Source: Williamsia serinedens
Lineage (GTDB): Bacteria > Actinomycetota > Actinomycetes > Mycobacteriales > Mycobacteriaceae
NCBI RefSeq assembly: GCF_024171725.1
Contig: NZ_JAMTCG010000001.1
Location: 310,001 to 374,000, forward strand
Direction of reading: 5' to 3'
Length of the DNA stretch: 64,000 nt
Positions 35,773 through 47,861 of this stretch are shown here, in pieces. A model generated the notes under the pieces. The model was not told the DNA's origin, searched no databases, and saw only the letters and a list, made by a program, of their open reading frames with translations. The stretch's first letter is position 1. Every line of letters begins with the position of its first letter. A program made the position numbers and the translations under genes.

Positions 35773-38214
35773 ATGGCCGACGACACCACCGCGGGTCCGC
35801 GCGACGCGTCCACCGACGTCGCCCCCGACACCGGTGTGTCCGAACCCGCCTCGCGCACCACCGCGACGGACGTCACGGCCACCGCCCCGGTCGTCCCCGA
35901 GCCCGCACCGACGGCGCCGATGCCCACCGCCGCCGAGTCCGTCGCCCAGACGTCGGGGTCGTCGGCGTCGCGCAGGGTCCGTGCCCGCCTCGCCCGCCGG
36001 ATGACGGCGACGCGCAACCCGATCCGGCCCGTCCTCGAGCCGCTCGTCGCCCTGCATCGGGAGCTGTACCCCAAGGCCGACGTCGCACTGCTCCAGCGCG
36101 CCTACGACGTCGCCGAGCGCCACCACGACGGTCAGTTCCGCAAGTCCGGGGACCCGTACATCACCCACCCGCTCGCCGTCGCCACCATCCTCGCCGACCT
36201 CGGGATGGACACGACGACGCTCGTCGCCGCGCTCCTGCACGACACCGTCGAGGACACCGGGTACAGCCTGGACGCGCTCGCGACCGACTTCGGCGACGAG
36301 GTCGCCCACCTCGTCGACGGCGTCACCAAGCTCGACAAGGTCGCCCTCGGCCACGCCGCCGAGGCGGAGACCATCCGCAAGATGATCATCGCGATGGCCC
36401 GCGACCCCCGTGTGCTGGTCATCAAGGTCGCCGACCGCCTGCACAACATGCGCACCATGCGATTCCTGCCGCCGGAGAAGCAGGCACGCAAGGCCCGCGA
36501 GACGCTCGAGGTGATCGCCCCGCTCGCGCATCGCCTCGGCATGGCCACCGTGAAGTGGGAACTCGAGGACCTGGCGTTCGCGATCCTGCACCCCAAGCGG
36601 TACGAGGAGATCGTGCGGCTCGTCGCCGACCGCGCACCCTCTCGCGACACCTACCTCGCGAAGGTTCGCACCGAGATCACCGCGTCGCTGAACGCCGCGC
36701 GGATCACCGCGACCGTCGAGGGTCGCCCGAAGCACTACTGGTCGATCTACCAGAAGATGATCGTCAAGGGCCGCGAGTTCGACGACATCCACGACCTCGT
36801 CGGCATGCGCATCCTGTGCGACCAGATCCGCGACTGTTACGCGGCGGTCGGCGTCGTGCACTCGCTGTGGCAGCCGATGGCCGGCCGGTTCAAGGACTAC
36901 ATCGCGCAGCCGAGATTCGGTGTGTACCAGTCTCTCCACACGACGGTGGTCGGGCCCGAGGGCAAGCCGCTGGAGGTGCAGATCCGCACCCGCGACATGC
37001 ACCGGACGGCCGAGTTCGGCATCGCCGCGCACTGGCGCTACAAGGAGACCCGTGGCCGCAACGGGGCCAAGGGCGACGACGCGGCCGAGATCGACGACAT
37101 GGCGTGGATGCGTCAGCTGCTCGACTGGCAGCGGGAGGCCGCCGACCCGGGTGAGTTCCTGGAGTCGCTGCGCTACGACCTGGCGGTCAAGGAGATCTTC
37201 GTCTTCACCCCCAAGGGCGACGTGATCACCCTGCCCGCGGGGTCGACGCCGGTCGACTTCGCCTACGCGGTGCACACCGAGGTGGGTCACCGTTGCATCG
37301 GCGCCCGGGTGAACGGCCGCCTCGTCGCGCTCGAGCGCACGCTCGAGAACGGTGAGGTCGTCGAGGTGTTCACCTCGAAGGCGCCCAACGCCGGGCCGTC
37401 GCGGGACTGGCAGGGGTTCGTGGTGTCGCCGCGGGCCAAGGCCAAGATCCGGCAGTGGTTCGCGAAGGAGCGCCGCGAGGAGGCGCTCGAGGCGGGCAAG
37501 GACGCCATCGCAAAGGAGGTCCGCCGGGGCGGACTGCCGTTGCAGCGCCTGATGAACGCCGAGTCGATGGGCGCCATCGCCGCCGAGCTCCGCTACGCCG
37601 ACGTCTCCGCGTTGTACACCGCAGTCGGGGAGGGGCACGTGTCCGCCCGTCACGTGGTGGGCCGCCTGGTCACCGCCCTCGGTGGAATGGACGACGCCGA
37701 GGAGGAGCTGGCCGAACGGTCGACGCCGTCGACGATGCCGTCGCGGCCCCGGCAGACGGGCGACGCCGGCGTCGTCGTACCCGGTGCCGACGGGGTGCTC
37801 GCGAAGCTCGCCAAGTGCTGCACGCCGGTGCCCGGCGACGAGATCATGGGCTTCGTCACGCGCGGTGGCGGCATCAGCGTCCATCGCACCGACTGCACGA
37901 ACGCCGATGCGCTGCAACAACAGTCGGAACGCATCATCGAGGTCAAGTGGGCGCCGTCCCCGTCGTCGGTGTTCCTCGTCGCCATTCAGGTGGAGGCGCT
38001 CGACCGCTCACGGCTGCTGTCGGACGTGACCCGCGTGCTCGCCGACGAGCGCGTCAACATCCTGTCGGCGTCGGTGAACACCAGCCGCGACCGGGTGGCC
38101 ATCAGCAAGTTCACTTTCGAGATGGGCGACCCCAAACACCTCGGTCACGTGCTCAACGTGGTCCGCAACGTCGAGGGCGTCTACGACGTCTACCGGGTGA
38201 CGTCGGCCTCCTGA
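35773..38214 (+). CDS. rel: Bifunctional (p)ppGpp synthetase/hydrolase Rel
   Basis: The stringent-response enzyme. The 813-residue protein has a disordered Thr/Ala/Pro-rich extension (about 1-75) and an HD hydrolase domain with HDTVEDT near residue 156, so degradation of ppGpp is predicted. The synthetase domain shows [17 protein letters not shown] near residue 332 and YQSLHTTV near 385. A TGS domain ([13 protein letters not shown] near 475), helical/zinc-finger part (KCCTPVPGD near 680) and C-terminal ACT domain follow. Both catalytic halves look intact, as in the single actinobacterial Rel. Confidence 0.96.
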   Translation: MADDTTAGPRDASTDVAPDTGVSEPASRTTATDVTATAPVVPEPAPTAPMPTAAESVAQTSGSSASRRVRARLARRMTATRNPIRPVLEPLVALHRELYPKADVALLQRAYDVAERHHDGQFRKSGDPYITHPLAVATILADLGMDTTTLVAALLHDTVEDTGYSLDALATDFGDEVAHLVDGVTKLDKVALGHAAEAETIRKMIIAMARDPRVLVIKVADRLHNMRTMRFLPPEKQARKARETLEVIAPLAHRLGMATVKWELEDLAFAILHPKRYEEIVRLVADRAPSRDTYLAKVRTEITASLNAARITATVEGRPKHYWSIYQKMIVKGREFDDIHDLVGMRILCDQIRDCYAAVGVVHSLWQPMAGRFKDYIAQPRFGVYQSLHTTVVGPEGKPLEVQIRTRDMHRTAEFGIAAHWRYKETRGRNGAKGDDAAEIDDMAWMRQLLDWQREAADPGEFLESLRYDLAVKEIFVFTPKGDVITLPAGSTPVDFAYAVHTEVGHRCIGARVNGRLVALERTLENGEVVEVFTSKAPNAGPSRDWQGFVVSPRAKAKIRQWFAKERREEALEAGKDAIAKEVRRGGLPLQRLMNAESMGAIAAELRYADVSALYTAVGEGHVSARHVVGRLVTALGGMDDAEEELAERSTPSTMPSRPRQTGDAGVVVPGADGVLAKLAKCCTPVPGDEIMGFVTRGGGISVHRTDCTNADALQQQSERIIEVKWAPSPSSVFLVAIQVEALDRSRLLSDVTRVLADERVNILSASVNTSRDRVAISKFTFEMGDPKHLGHVLNVVRNVEGVYDVYRVTSAS

Positions 38215-38347
38215 GGCACACGCCCCGACGAGACCTCGCCGAGCGTGCACCAGATCCGCGCCAGCGTGCACTTCTGACGCCACTCGACGCGACGACTGCA
38301 CGACCGGCGCGATCTGATGCCCGGTCGACGGGATCTACTGCACGGTC

Positions 38348-38422
38348 GGGGAGTTCGCGCCGGGCGCGCCCTGGGGAGTTCGCGCCGGGCGCGCCCCGGG
38401 GAATTCGCGCCGGGCGCGCCCC
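38348..38422. repeat. Three tandem 25-bp GC-rich repeats
   Basis: Three contiguous 25-base units (starting 38348, 38373 and 38398) that differ at two positions, with a partial fourth ending near 38428. Each unit contains the near-palindromes CGCGCC-G-GGCGCG and GGGCGCGCCC. They lie between the convergent rel and cyclophilin genes. The rest of 38215-38444 holds only scattered GCGTGCAC/ACTGCACG words and no gene. Confidence 0.9.
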
Positions 38423-38444
38423 GGGGAGTCGACGAGCGGCCAGG

Positions 38445-39485
38445 TCAGCTGACGGTGGCCTTCTCGATCGTCGTGGTGAGCTTCGGGGTGCCGTCGCCCG
38501 GGGTGGGGGCGTAGGTGACCGCGCCGGTGTTGGGGTCCTGCTGCGGGCGGATCGACGGGTTGATCCCGCCCTTCGAGATCTTGTCGAGAACCGACAGGCC
38601 GGCCTGGTCGACCGAGCCGACGACACTGTAGTTCGGCGGCAACTGGCTGTCGTTGATGACGATGAAAAGCTGCGACGACCCGGTGTTCGCGCCCTGCGTC
38701 TGACCGCCGGCGCCCGCCTGGTATTGGTTCGCGATGGCCACCGTGCCGCGCGGGTACACAGCGGTGGCCGGCACGCCGAGCGCGGCCAGCTGCGGGTCCT
38801 GGGGGACTGTCTTGAGGTTCGTCGGGAACTCGTCCGGGCTCGACCACCCGGGCCCGCCGGCGCCGGTGGCGGTGGGGTCACCGCACTGCAGCACGGCCAC
38901 CTTGCCCGCCCCGCCCTCGGTGAGGCGGTGGCACGTCGTGTCGTTGTAGTAGCCCTCGGTGATCAGCGACGCGATCGCGCCGACGTTGCACGGCGCCTCG
39001 GCTCGCTTCAGCGTCATCGGGATGGTGCCCTGCGTCGTGTCGAACGTGGCCTGCAGGTCACCCTTCTTGAGCTGGCGGTCGGCGGGCAGCGGCGCCTTGC
39101 GCTGCTTGTCCTTGCCGGCGGCGATCTCGTTCCGGTACTGCTCGGCCAGGGTGCGCTGCTCCGGCGACAGGTTCGGCGGGATCTGCGGCAGGTTGGCGAA
39201 CGGGTCCTGCCCGGCGGGCTCGGGCGTGTACTGGCACGCGGTGTAGCGGGCCCGCTCGCGGTCGTCGAGGACCTTCTTGGTGATCAGGGTGGCGCCGGTC
39301 GCGACCACGACAACCGCCACGACGATCGAGGTGGTCACGATGATGCGCTTTCGGCGACGCGCGGCCGCCTCCTGAGCGCCGAGCTTCTCCTCGAGCTTCC
39401 GCTTGGCCTCGGCACGTCGCTGTTCGTTGGTGAGCTGGTCGCCGCCGTCCGGGATGTCCTCGCCGGGATTCTCGGTGTTCGGCAC
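38445..39485 (-). CDS. ppiB: Membrane-anchored cyclophilin-type peptidyl-prolyl isomerase
   Basis: A 346-residue protein with a charged cytoplasmic N-terminus of about 50 residues (EEKLGAQEAAARRRKR), one membrane helix (about residues 52-72) and an extracytoplasmic cyclophilin domain from about residue 160. The domain retains the shape of the fold (YYNDTTCHRLTEGG, QCGDPTATGAGGPGW, GSSQLFIVINDS) but departs from classical active-site residues, as do actinobacterial relatives such as Rv2582. It probably folds exported proteins. The GTG at 39485 has a fine AGGAGAG ribosome site seven bases upstream. Confidence 0.87.
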   Translation of the reverse strand: MPNTENPGEDIPDGGDQLTNEQRRAEAKRKLEEKLGAQEAAARRRKRIIVTTSIVVAVVVVATGATLITKKVLDDRERARYTACQYTPEPAGQDPFANLPQIPPNLSPEQRTLAEQYRNEIAAGKDKQRKAPLPADRQLKKGDLQATFDTTQGTIPMTLKRAEAPCNVGAIASLITEGYYNDTTCHRLTEGGAGKVAVLQCGDPTATGAGGPGWSSPDEFPTNLKTVPQDPQLAALGVPATAVYPRGTVAIANQYQAGAGGQTQGANTGSSQLFIVINDSQLPPNYSVVGSVDQAGLSVLDKISKGGINPSIRPQQDPNTGAVTYAPTPGDGTPKLTTTIEKATVS

Positions 39486-39708
39486 AGCTCTCCTGACCTC
39501 GATCGATGACTCCTGGCCCGACGGGTGGTCGGGGCCCACGCAGGGGGCGCGGGGCGCGGTCGGCGGCCTGCCGACGGGCATCGCCCGGGCTGGGTCGCCG
39601 GTGTGAGTGTGCCAGCCCTCCCTGTGAATCGTCCCGACCGGGTCTCGGCGACGACGGCCTCCATCGCCGGTTTGCCATGATGGAGGTTCCGACCACGACG
39701 GGAGACGC

Positions 39709-40431
39709 ATGCTGATCACCGGGTTCGCCGCGGGTGTGTTCGCGACGAACTGCTATGTCGTCGCCGATCGACCGGGTGCGGATGCGGTGATCATCGACCC
39801 CGGACAGGACGCGGCGCCCGCGGTGACCGAGCTGCTCACCGAGCACGGTCTCACCCCGGTCGCCGTACTGCTCACCCACGGCCACCTGGACCACACGTGG
39901 AACGCGGCCACGCTGTGCGAGCAGTTCGGGATCCCCGCCTACATCCACCCCGCCGACCGCCCGATGCTGGCCGATCCCGCGGCGGGCATCGGTCCGGCGT
40001 TGTCGTCGCTCATCGGTGACCTGACGTTCGCCGAGCCGGACAAGGTCGTCGAGTTCGTCGACGGCCAGGCTGTGGAACTCGCCGGCATCCGGTTCGACGT
40101 GGCGGAGGCGCCCGGCCACACGCAGGGGTCGGTGTTGCTCACCGTGACCGCGCCGACCGACGACGCCGAGGTACCGGTGTGCTTCTCCGGCGACGTACTC
40201 TTTGCGGGTTCCATCGGCCGGACGGACCTGCCGGGCGGCGACCACCAGCAGCTGCTGGGCAGCATCGCCGCCACGCTGCTCACCCGCTCCGACGACACCC
40301 AGGTGCTGCCCGGCCACGGGCCGCAGACGTCGGTGGGACGCGAGCGCGCCACCAACCCGTTCCTCGCCGATCTGCCGGGGGCCGGGCGCGACGCCGCCGC
40401 GCACCCCCGGAAAGGACGACACGGACTGTGA
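39709..40431 (+). CDS. Metallo-beta-lactamase fold hydrolase (glyoxalase II-like)
   Basis: A 240-residue zinc hydrolase. The binuclear metal motif is [10 protein letters not shown] near residue 65, with further ligands in APGHTQGS near residue 135, FSGDVLF near 160 and LPGHGPQT near 205. The relative in M. tuberculosis at this place (Rv2581c, from memory) is annotated as a glyoxalase II, but short relatives have mixed thioesterase activities, so the substrate is uncertain. It overlaps hisS by four bases. Confidence 0.85.
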   Translation: MLITGFAAGVFATNCYVVADRPGADAVIIDPGQDAAPAVTELLTEHGLTPVAVLLTHGHLDHTWNAATLCEQFGIPAYIHPADRPMLADPAAGIGPALSSLIGDLTFAEPDKVVEFVDGQAVELAGIRFDVAEAPGHTQGSVLLTVTAPTDDAEVPVCFSGDVLFAGSIGRTDLPGGDHQQLLGSIAATLLTRSDDTQVLPGHGPQTSVGRERATNPFLADLPGAGRDAAAHPRKGRHGL

Positions 40432-41732
40432 GCGCAGACGCGCCCGGCACGACCCCCACCACCGCGACCCCGTCGGCGTTCCAGGCGCCCCGCGGCGTCC
40501 CCGACTACCTCCCGCCGACGTCGGCGACCTTCCTCGCGGTGCGCGACACGCTGAGCCAGGCGGGACGCCTCGCCGGTTACTCCCATGTCGAGCTGCCGGT
40601 GTTCGAGGACACCGCGCTCTTCGCCCGCGGTGTCGGCGAGTCCACCGACGTGGTGTCGAAGGAGATGTACACCTTCGCCGACCGCGGCGAACGGTCGGTG
40701 ACCCTGCGCCCGGAGGGCACGGCCGGCGTCATGCGCGCGGTGATCCAGCACGGTCTCGACCGCGGTCAGCTGCCGGTCAAGCTCACCTACCACGGCCCCT
40801 TCTTCCGGTACGAGAAGCCCCAGACCGGTCGCTACCGCCAGCTGCAGCAGGTCGGCGTCGAGGCCATCGGCGTCGACGACCCCGCGCTCGACGCGGAGGT
40901 GATCGCCATCGCCGACGAGGGCTACCGCAGGCTCGGGCTGACGGGCTACCGCCTGGAACTGACATCGCTCGGCGACGACACCTGCCGCCCGCAGTACCGG
41001 GAGGCATTGCAGCAGTTCCTGTTCGGCCTCGATCTCGACGAGGAGACCCGGCGGCGTGCGGAGATCAACCCGCTGCGCGTCCTCGACGACAAGCGGCCGG
41101 AGATCCGCGCCGCGACGGCCGACGCGCCGCTCATGCTGGACCATCTGTCGGAGTCGGTCGCCGAGCACTTCGCCGCGGTGCGACGGCATCTCGACGCCCT
41201 CGGGGTCCGCTACGAGATCAACCCGCGCCTGGTGCGCGGCCTCGACTACTACACGAAGACCACGTTCGAGTTCGTCCACGACGGGCTCGGGGCCCAGTCC
41301 GGCATCGGTGGCGGCGGTCGCTACGACGGGCTCATGCGGCACCTCGGCGGCAAGCAGGAGCTGTCGGGCATCGGCTATGGGCTCGGCGTCGACCGCACGG
41401 TGCTGGCGTTGGAGGCCGAGCAGCTGACCGCGACGACGGGCGGTCGGTGCACGGTGTTCGGCGTCCCGATGGGCGACGCCGCCCGTGATCGCATGGTCGC
41501 GCTCGCCGGCGAGTTCCGCGCCCGCGGCGTCGCGGTCGACATCGCCTACGGCGGACGGGGACTCAAGGGCGCGATGAAGGCCGCCGACCGCTCCGGTGCG
41601 CGCTGGGCGCTCGTGCTCGGCGACCGTGAGCTCGAGGCCGGACAGGTGGAGGTCAAGGACCTTTCCGACGGGTCGCAGCGCACGACGTCGCTCGACGCGG
41701 TCGTCGGCGAGATCGCCGCGCCTCAGGCCTGA
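40428..41732 (+). CDS. hisS: Histidyl-tRNA synthetase
   Basis: A 434-residue class II synthetase. The N-terminal core shows PRGVPDYLP near residue 20, motif 2 ([18 protein letters not shown] near 118), the histidine A region [15 protein letters not shown] near 265, [11 protein letters not shown] (HisA) near 288, and a C-terminal anticodon-binding domain with [14 protein letters not shown]. The GTG start overlaps the metallo-hydrolase stop. It converges with the ABC-F gene. Confidence 0.96.
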   Translation: MSADAPGTTPTTATPSAFQAPRGVPDYLPPTSATFLAVRDTLSQAGRLAGYSHVELPVFEDTALFARGVGESTDVVSKEMYTFADRGERSVTLRPEGTAGVMRAVIQHGLDRGQLPVKLTYHGPFFRYEKPQTGRYRQLQQVGVEAIGVDDPALDAEVIAIADEGYRRLGLTGYRLELTSLGDDTCRPQYREALQQFLFGLDLDEETRRRAEINPLRVLDDKRPEIRAATADAPLMLDHLSESVAEHFAAVRRHLDALGVRYEINPRLVRGLDYYTKTTFEFVHDGLGAQSGIGGGGRYDGLMRHLGGKQELSGIGYGLGVDRTVLALEAEQLTATTGGRCTVFGVPMGDAARDRMVALAGEFRARGVAVDIAYGGRGLKGAMKAADRSGARWALVLGDRELEAGQVEVKDLSDGSQRTTSLDAVVGEIAAPQA

Positions 41733-41750
41733 CCTGCCGTCCAGCGACGC

Positions 41751-43394
41751 TCAGACCAGCCGGTCGTCGAGCCGTCCTGCGTCCATCGTCCAGCGACGCG
41801 TGGCCCGGACGGTGTCGAGCATGCGGCGGTCGTGGGTGACCAGCAGCAGGGTGCCGTCGAACGTGTCCAGTGCGGACTCGAGCTGCTCGATGGCGGGCAG
41901 GTCGAGGTGGTTGGTCGGTTCGTCGAGGACCAGCAGGTTCACCCCACGGGCCTGAAGCAGGGCCAGGGCCGCGCGTGTGCGCTCGCCGGGGGAGAGGTCG
42001 GCGGCCGGTCGGAGCGCGTCGTCGCCGCGGAGCCCGAACTTCGCGAGGAGGGTGCGGACGTCGGCCTCCGTCTCGTCGGGAACCCGGTCGCGGAACGCCT
42101 CGGTGAGCGACTGCGGCCCGGTGAACGCCGCCCGCGCCTGGTCGATCTCGCCGAGCTCCACACCCGAGCCGGTCGAGACGGTGCCGCGATCCGGCGGGGT
42201 GCGTCCGAGGATCACCGACAGCAGCGTCGATTTCCCGGACCCGTTGCGGCCGGTCACCAGGATCCGGTCGCCCGCGTCGATGCTCGTCGAGATCGGTCCC
42301 AGGGTGAAGTCCCCGCGCTCGACGACGACGTCGTGCAGGGTCGCGACCACGCCGCCGCCGCGGGGCGCGCGGGCGATCTCCATGCGCAGCTCCCACTCCT
42401 TGCGGGGCTCCTCCACGACGTCGAGGCGCTCGATGCGCCGCTGGGTCTGCCGCGCCTTCGCGGCCTGCTTCTCCGTCGACTCCGCGCGGTGCTTCCGGGT
42501 GATGGTGTCGTTGTCGGTCGCCTTGCGGCGGGCGTTGCGGACCCCGTGTTCGAGCCAGTTGCGTTGCGTGCGTGCGCGTTCCTCGAGCCCCGCCTTGGTG
42601 TCGGCGTACTCCTCGTACCGCTCGCGGGCGTGCCGGCGCGCGATCTCGCGCTCGGCGAGGTACGCCTCGTACCCGCCGGAGTACGCCGCCACGGTGTTCT
42701 GCCCGCGGTCGAGCTCGACGATGCCGGTCGCGGTGCGCGCCAGGAACTCCCGGTCGTGGCTGACGAGCATCATCGCCGCGGGCGCCTCGGCGACGAAGCG
42801 TTCGAGCCGCGCGAGCCCGGCCAGGTCGAGGTCGTTGGTCGGCTCGTCGAGGAGCAGCACGTCGTGTCGCGACAACAGGATCGCGGCGAGACCGGCGCGG
42901 GCGGCCTGCCCGCCGGACAGTGCGGTCATCGCCGTGCCGGGGTCCACGTCGAGCCCGACGTCGGTGAGGACGCCCGCAACCCGGTCGTCGAGGTCGGCCC
43001 CGCCCAGGGCGAGCCAGCGCTCGAGCGCCGGGGTGTACGGGTCGTCGTCACCGACGGCGTCGGCGAGCGCCGCCGCCGCGTCGTCCATGGCCTGCTGTGC
43101 GTCGGTCACGCCGGTGCGTCGCGCGAGGAACGCGTGCACGGACTCGCCGGGTCGGCGGTCGACCTCCTGGGTCAGCAGCCCGACGGTCGCGTCGGGCGGT
43201 GTGACCGTGACCGCTCCGGTGTGGTCGGCGTCGGTGTTGCCCGCGATCACCCCGAGCAGCGTCGACTTCCCGGCACCGTTCGCGCCGACGAGGCCGACGA
43301 CGTCGCCCGGTGCCACGACGAGGTCCAGACCCTCGAAGAGGACGCGGTTGCCCCGGGACGCCCCGACGTCGTCGAGGTGCAGGACCGCGCTCAC
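41751..43394 (-). CDS. ABC-F family ATPase
   Basis: A 547-residue soluble protein with two ABC cassettes and no membrane domain, a ribosome-associated ABC-F factor. Cassette 1: Walker A GANGAGKST near residue 37, signature LSGGQAARAGL near 158, Walker B LLLDEPTNDLD near 180. A basic helical linker (about 245-325) is the usual interdomain P-site arm. Cassette 2: Walker A GRNGSGKST near 365, signature LSPGERTRAAL near 455, Walker B LVLDEPTNHLD near 477. It could be a housekeeping translation factor or a ribosome-protection resistance factor. The GTG overlaps the DUF885 stop. Confidence 0.92.
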   Translation of the reverse strand: MSAVLHLDDVGASRGNRVLFEGLDLVVAPGDVVGLVGANGAGKSTLLGVIAGNTDADHTGAVTVTPPDATVGLLTQEVDRRPGESVHAFLARRTGVTDAQQAMDDAAAALADAVGDDDPYTPALERWLALGGADLDDRVAGVLTDVGLDVDPGTAMTALSGGQAARAGLAAILLSRHDVLLLDEPTNDLDLAGLARLERFVAEAPAAMMLVSHDREFLARTATGIVELDRGQNTVAAYSGGYEAYLAEREIARRHARERYEEYADTKAGLEERARTQRNWLEHGVRNARRKATDNDTITRKHRAESTEKQAAKARQTQRRIERLDVVEEPRKEWELRMEIARAPRGGGVVATLHDVVVERGDFTLGPISTSIDAGDRILVTGRNGSGKSTLLSVILGRTPPDRGTVSTGSGVELGEIDQARAAFTGPQSLTEAFRDRVPDETEADVRTLLAKFGLRGDDALRPAADLSPGERTRAALALLQARGVNLLVLDEPTNHLDLPAIEQLESALDTFDGTLLLVTHDRRMLDTVRATRRWTMDAGRLDDRLV

Positions 43395-45046
43395 GCCCCG
43401 ATCAGTTCCGAGCGCAGCACGTCGAGGGTCACGCCACCGAGACGCAGTGCGCGCGTGTGGAACTCCTTGAGCGTCCCGTCGGGATGGGTGGCCCGGAACT
43501 CGTCGCGGGCCTGCTCCCACACGCGTTGGCCGAGTGCGTACGACGGCGCCTGACCGGGCCAACCGAGGTACCGGTTGCGCTCGAACATGAGGACCGTCCG
43601 GTCCATCGCGACGGCCTGCGACAGGAACGTCCACACCTTGTCGGCGTCCCACGTCCCGCCACCGACCGACTCGGGCGCGTCGAGGCCGCAGTGCAGGCCG
43701 ATGTCCACGACGACGCGCGCCGCGCGCAGGCGCTGGGAGTCGAGCATGCCCATCCGGTCTCCGTCGTCGTCGAGCCAGCCGAGATCGGCCATGAGTCGCT
43801 CGGCGTAGAGGGCCCAGCCCTCGCCGTGGCCGGAGGTGAACGAGGCGAGCTTGCGCCAGCGGTTCAGTTCGGGGCTGACCATCGCCGACCCGATCTGCAG
43901 GTGGTGACCGGGCACGCCCTCGTGGAAGACGGTGGTCGTCTCCTGCCAGGTGTGGAACACGTCCTGTTCCGGCGGCACCGACCACCACATCCGGCCCGGG
44001 CGACGCATGTCCTCGCTCGGGGCGGTGTAGTAGATGATCCCCGTCGCGGACGGTGCGAGCATGCACTGCAGCGCGGTGAGATCCGACGGGATCTCGAAGT
44101 GCGTGTCGCGCACCGCGTCCAGGGACCGGTCCGACAGGTCCTGCATCCAGGCGACGAACGCGTCGCGGTCGGTGACGCGGTAGCGGGGGTCGTCGTCGAG
44201 GGCGGCGAGCGCGCCCGCCACCCCTGCTCCGGGGGCGATGCGTTCGGCCAGCACCTCCTGTTCGGCGACGATCCCCGCGAGGTGGTCCAGACCCCAGGCG
44301 TAGGCCTCGTCGGGATCGATCTCGGTGCCGACGAACTCGGCCGAGTGCAGTCGGTAGCGGTCCCGACCGACCGCGTCGGCGGGGTCCGCGCGGTCGGCGA
44401 CGGACTCCCGCAGGTGCCGTTGCAGCCGCTCGAACGCCTCGCCGGCGGCGGCGTGGGCGAGGTCGAGGTGACGCTGCATCGACGCGTCCTGCGCCACGAC
44501 GCGGTCGACGGTGGCCCGGACGGCGTCGGCGGCGGTGCCGCACTGGTCGGCGACGAGCCCGACCTGGCGGCGCGCGATGGGGGGACCCGAGGCCAGTCGG
44601 TGCTCAAGTCCGGCGATCACCGTGTCCACCGCGGTGGGGATCGCGGTGACACGCGCGAGCACGGCTCCGCGGTCGGCCTCGTCGTCGACGGGCATCAGGT
44701 CGAACACGTCCCGGATCGCCTGCAGCGGTGAGGCGATGACGTTGATCTCCCCGACGCGCAGGCCCGCGTCGTCGACGGCCACGGCACGCGACAGCTGGTC
44801 GGTCATGGTCGCGATCGTCACGCGGTCGACGTCGTCGGCGGGGGTCACCGCGGCCAGGCGCCGCAGGGTGTCGCGGAGGATGTCGGTCCGGTCGGCGACG
44901 GCGGCGGGGGAGAAGTCGGTGAGCCGGCTCTCGTGGCCCCCGACACCCAGATCGGTGGCGGCGATCGGATCGGCGGCGCACACGCGCGCGAGGTGGTCCT
45001 CGGCGATCGCGTCGACCTCGGTGGGTGTGCGGGCGGTCGTGCTCAC
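43391..45046 (-). CDS. DUF885 family protein, putative metallopeptidase
   Basis: A 551-residue protein of the DUF885 family, whose HEGxPGHH zinc motif is complete here (HEGVPGHHLQ near residue 380). A second conserved block, GHGEGWALYAERLM near residue 412, fits the glutamate ligand. There is no signal peptide, so it is cytosolic. The substrate is not known; some relatives act on peptides or modified amino acids. The GTG at 45046 follows a strong GAGGAGG site, and the gene is coupled to ABC-F by a four-base overlap. Confidence 0.82.
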   Translation of the reverse strand: MSTTARTPTEVDAIAEDHLARVCAADPIAATDLGVGGHESRLTDFSPAAVADRTDILRDTLRRLAAVTPADDVDRVTIATMTDQLSRAVAVDDAGLRVGEINVIASPLQAIRDVFDLMPVDDEADRGAVLARVTAIPTAVDTVIAGLEHRLASGPPIARRQVGLVADQCGTAADAVRATVDRVVAQDASMQRHLDLAHAAAGEAFERLQRHLRESVADRADPADAVGRDRYRLHSAEFVGTEIDPDEAYAWGLDHLAGIVAEQEVLAERIAPGAGVAGALAALDDDPRYRVTDRDAFVAWMQDLSDRSLDAVRDTHFEIPSDLTALQCMLAPSATGIIYYTAPSEDMRRPGRMWWSVPPEQDVFHTWQETTTVFHEGVPGHHLQIGSAMVSPELNRWRKLASFTSGHGEGWALYAERLMADLGWLDDDGDRMGMLDSQRLRAARVVVDIGLHCGLDAPESVGGGTWDADKVWTFLSQAVAMDRTVLMFERNRYLGWPGQAPSYALGQRVWEQARDEFRATHPDGTLKEFHTRALRLGGVTLDVLRSELIGA

Positions 45047-45080
45047 GGACGGGTCCTCCTCGGGTCGGTGACGGTCGTGT

Positions 45081-45944
45081 CTACAGGCTGCGCGCCGAGA
45101 AGGTGTCGCACGACGCCGGGTCACCGGTGCGGTAGCCCGTCTGGAACCACCGCACACGTTGGGCCGAGGACCCGTGGGTCCAGCCCTCGGAGTCGTTCCT
45201 GCCGGACAACGTGTCGTCGCCGATGGCCTTCGCGGTCTGGATCACCTCGGAGATCTGCTCCTGCGAGATCGGCGCGAGCATCGCGTCGGGACCCTTGTCG
45301 GCGTGCTCGGCCCACACCCCGGCGTAGCAGTCGGCCTGCAGCTCGAGCCGTACCGAACCCGAGGTGGCGCCGCGTGATCCGAGGCGCTGCGCCTCCTCCA
45401 TCGTGCCCATCAGGTTCTGGACGTGGTGGCCGAACTCGTGCGCGACCACGTACTCCTGGGCGAGCGGGCCGTTGCTCCCGCCGAGCTGGTCGGACAGCGT
45501 GGTGAAGAAGGTCGGGTCGAAGTAGGCGGTGCGGTCACCGGGGCAGTAGAACGGTCCGACCGACGACGTCGCCGAGCCGCATCCCCCGGTGCTCACCGCG
45601 TCGGAGAAGATCACGGTCTTCGGCTTCGTGTAGCCCTGCATCAGGGTCGGCCACACCTCGTCGAGGCTGTTGGTGGTGGCCACGATCCGACAGATCGTGT
45701 CGGTGTTGGCCTTCGCGATCGTGCAGCTGTCGATCTGCTGCTGGATGGCCTGGTTCGACGTGCCCTGCGGCGCCGCGGTCCCGCCGTCGCCGCCGAGGAT
45801 GTCCCCGGGGTTCACGCCGAACAGCACCGCGACGATCGCGACGATGAGCCCGGCGCCGCCACCGAGGGCGATGCGCCCGCGCCCACCGCCCCCACCACCG
45901 GACACGCCACTGGTGTCGAGCGGTCCGTCTCCCTGGAACGTCAT
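45081..45944 (-). CDS. Membrane-anchored neutral zinc metallopeptidase (YpfJ-like)
   Basis: A 287-residue protein with a glycine-rich N-terminus, one membrane helix (about residues 27-47, [20 protein letters not shown]) and an extracytoplasmic peptidase domain. The zinc site is HEFGHH near residue 172, with a third ligand in [12 protein letters not shown] near 200. Four cysteines suggest disulfides outside the membrane. The ATG at 45944 is used because AGGGAGGGTGGC lies just before it. It diverges from aspS and lies 34 bases upstream of the DUF885 gene. Confidence 0.87.
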   Translation of the reverse strand: MTFQGDGPLDTSGVSGGGGGGRGRIALGGGAGLIVAIVAVLFGVNPGDILGGDGGTAAPQGTSNQAIQQQIDSCTIAKANTDTICRIVATTNSLDEVWPTLMQGYTKPKTVIFSDAVSTGGCGSATSSVGPFYCPGDRTAYFDPTFFTTLSDQLGGSNGPLAQEYVVAHEFGHHVQNLMGTMEEAQRLGSRGATSGSVRLELQADCYAGVWAEHADKGPDAMLAPISQEQISEVIQTAKAIGDDTLSGRNDSEGWTHGSSAQRVRWFQTGYRTGDPASCDTFSARSL

Positions 45945-45999
45945 GCCACCCTCCCGTGCGCGCCGCCGACGGCCGTCGAGTCGGACATCTGATCGTACG

Positions 46000-46005
46000 T
46001 AGGAT
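46000..46005 (+). promoter_or_regulatory. -10 box of aspS
   Basis: TAGGAT fits TANNNT about 53 bases before the aspS GTG. The region is shared with the divergent metallopeptidase gene, whose own promoter is not clear. Confidence 0.45.
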
Positions 46006-46057
46006 GAGCGGCGCCGTGGGGCCGACCGTCCCGCCCACCCGTCTCGAGAGGACACCA

Positions 46058-47851
<1,794 letters not shown>

Positions 47852-47861
47852 CCCCCGCCGC

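Noticed and set aside
38215-38347. Small gene or prophage attachment site between rel and the cyclophilin gene
   Set aside because: There is no start codon with a ribosome site, no coding pattern, no tRNA end and no integrase nearby. The stretch carries only short repeated words.
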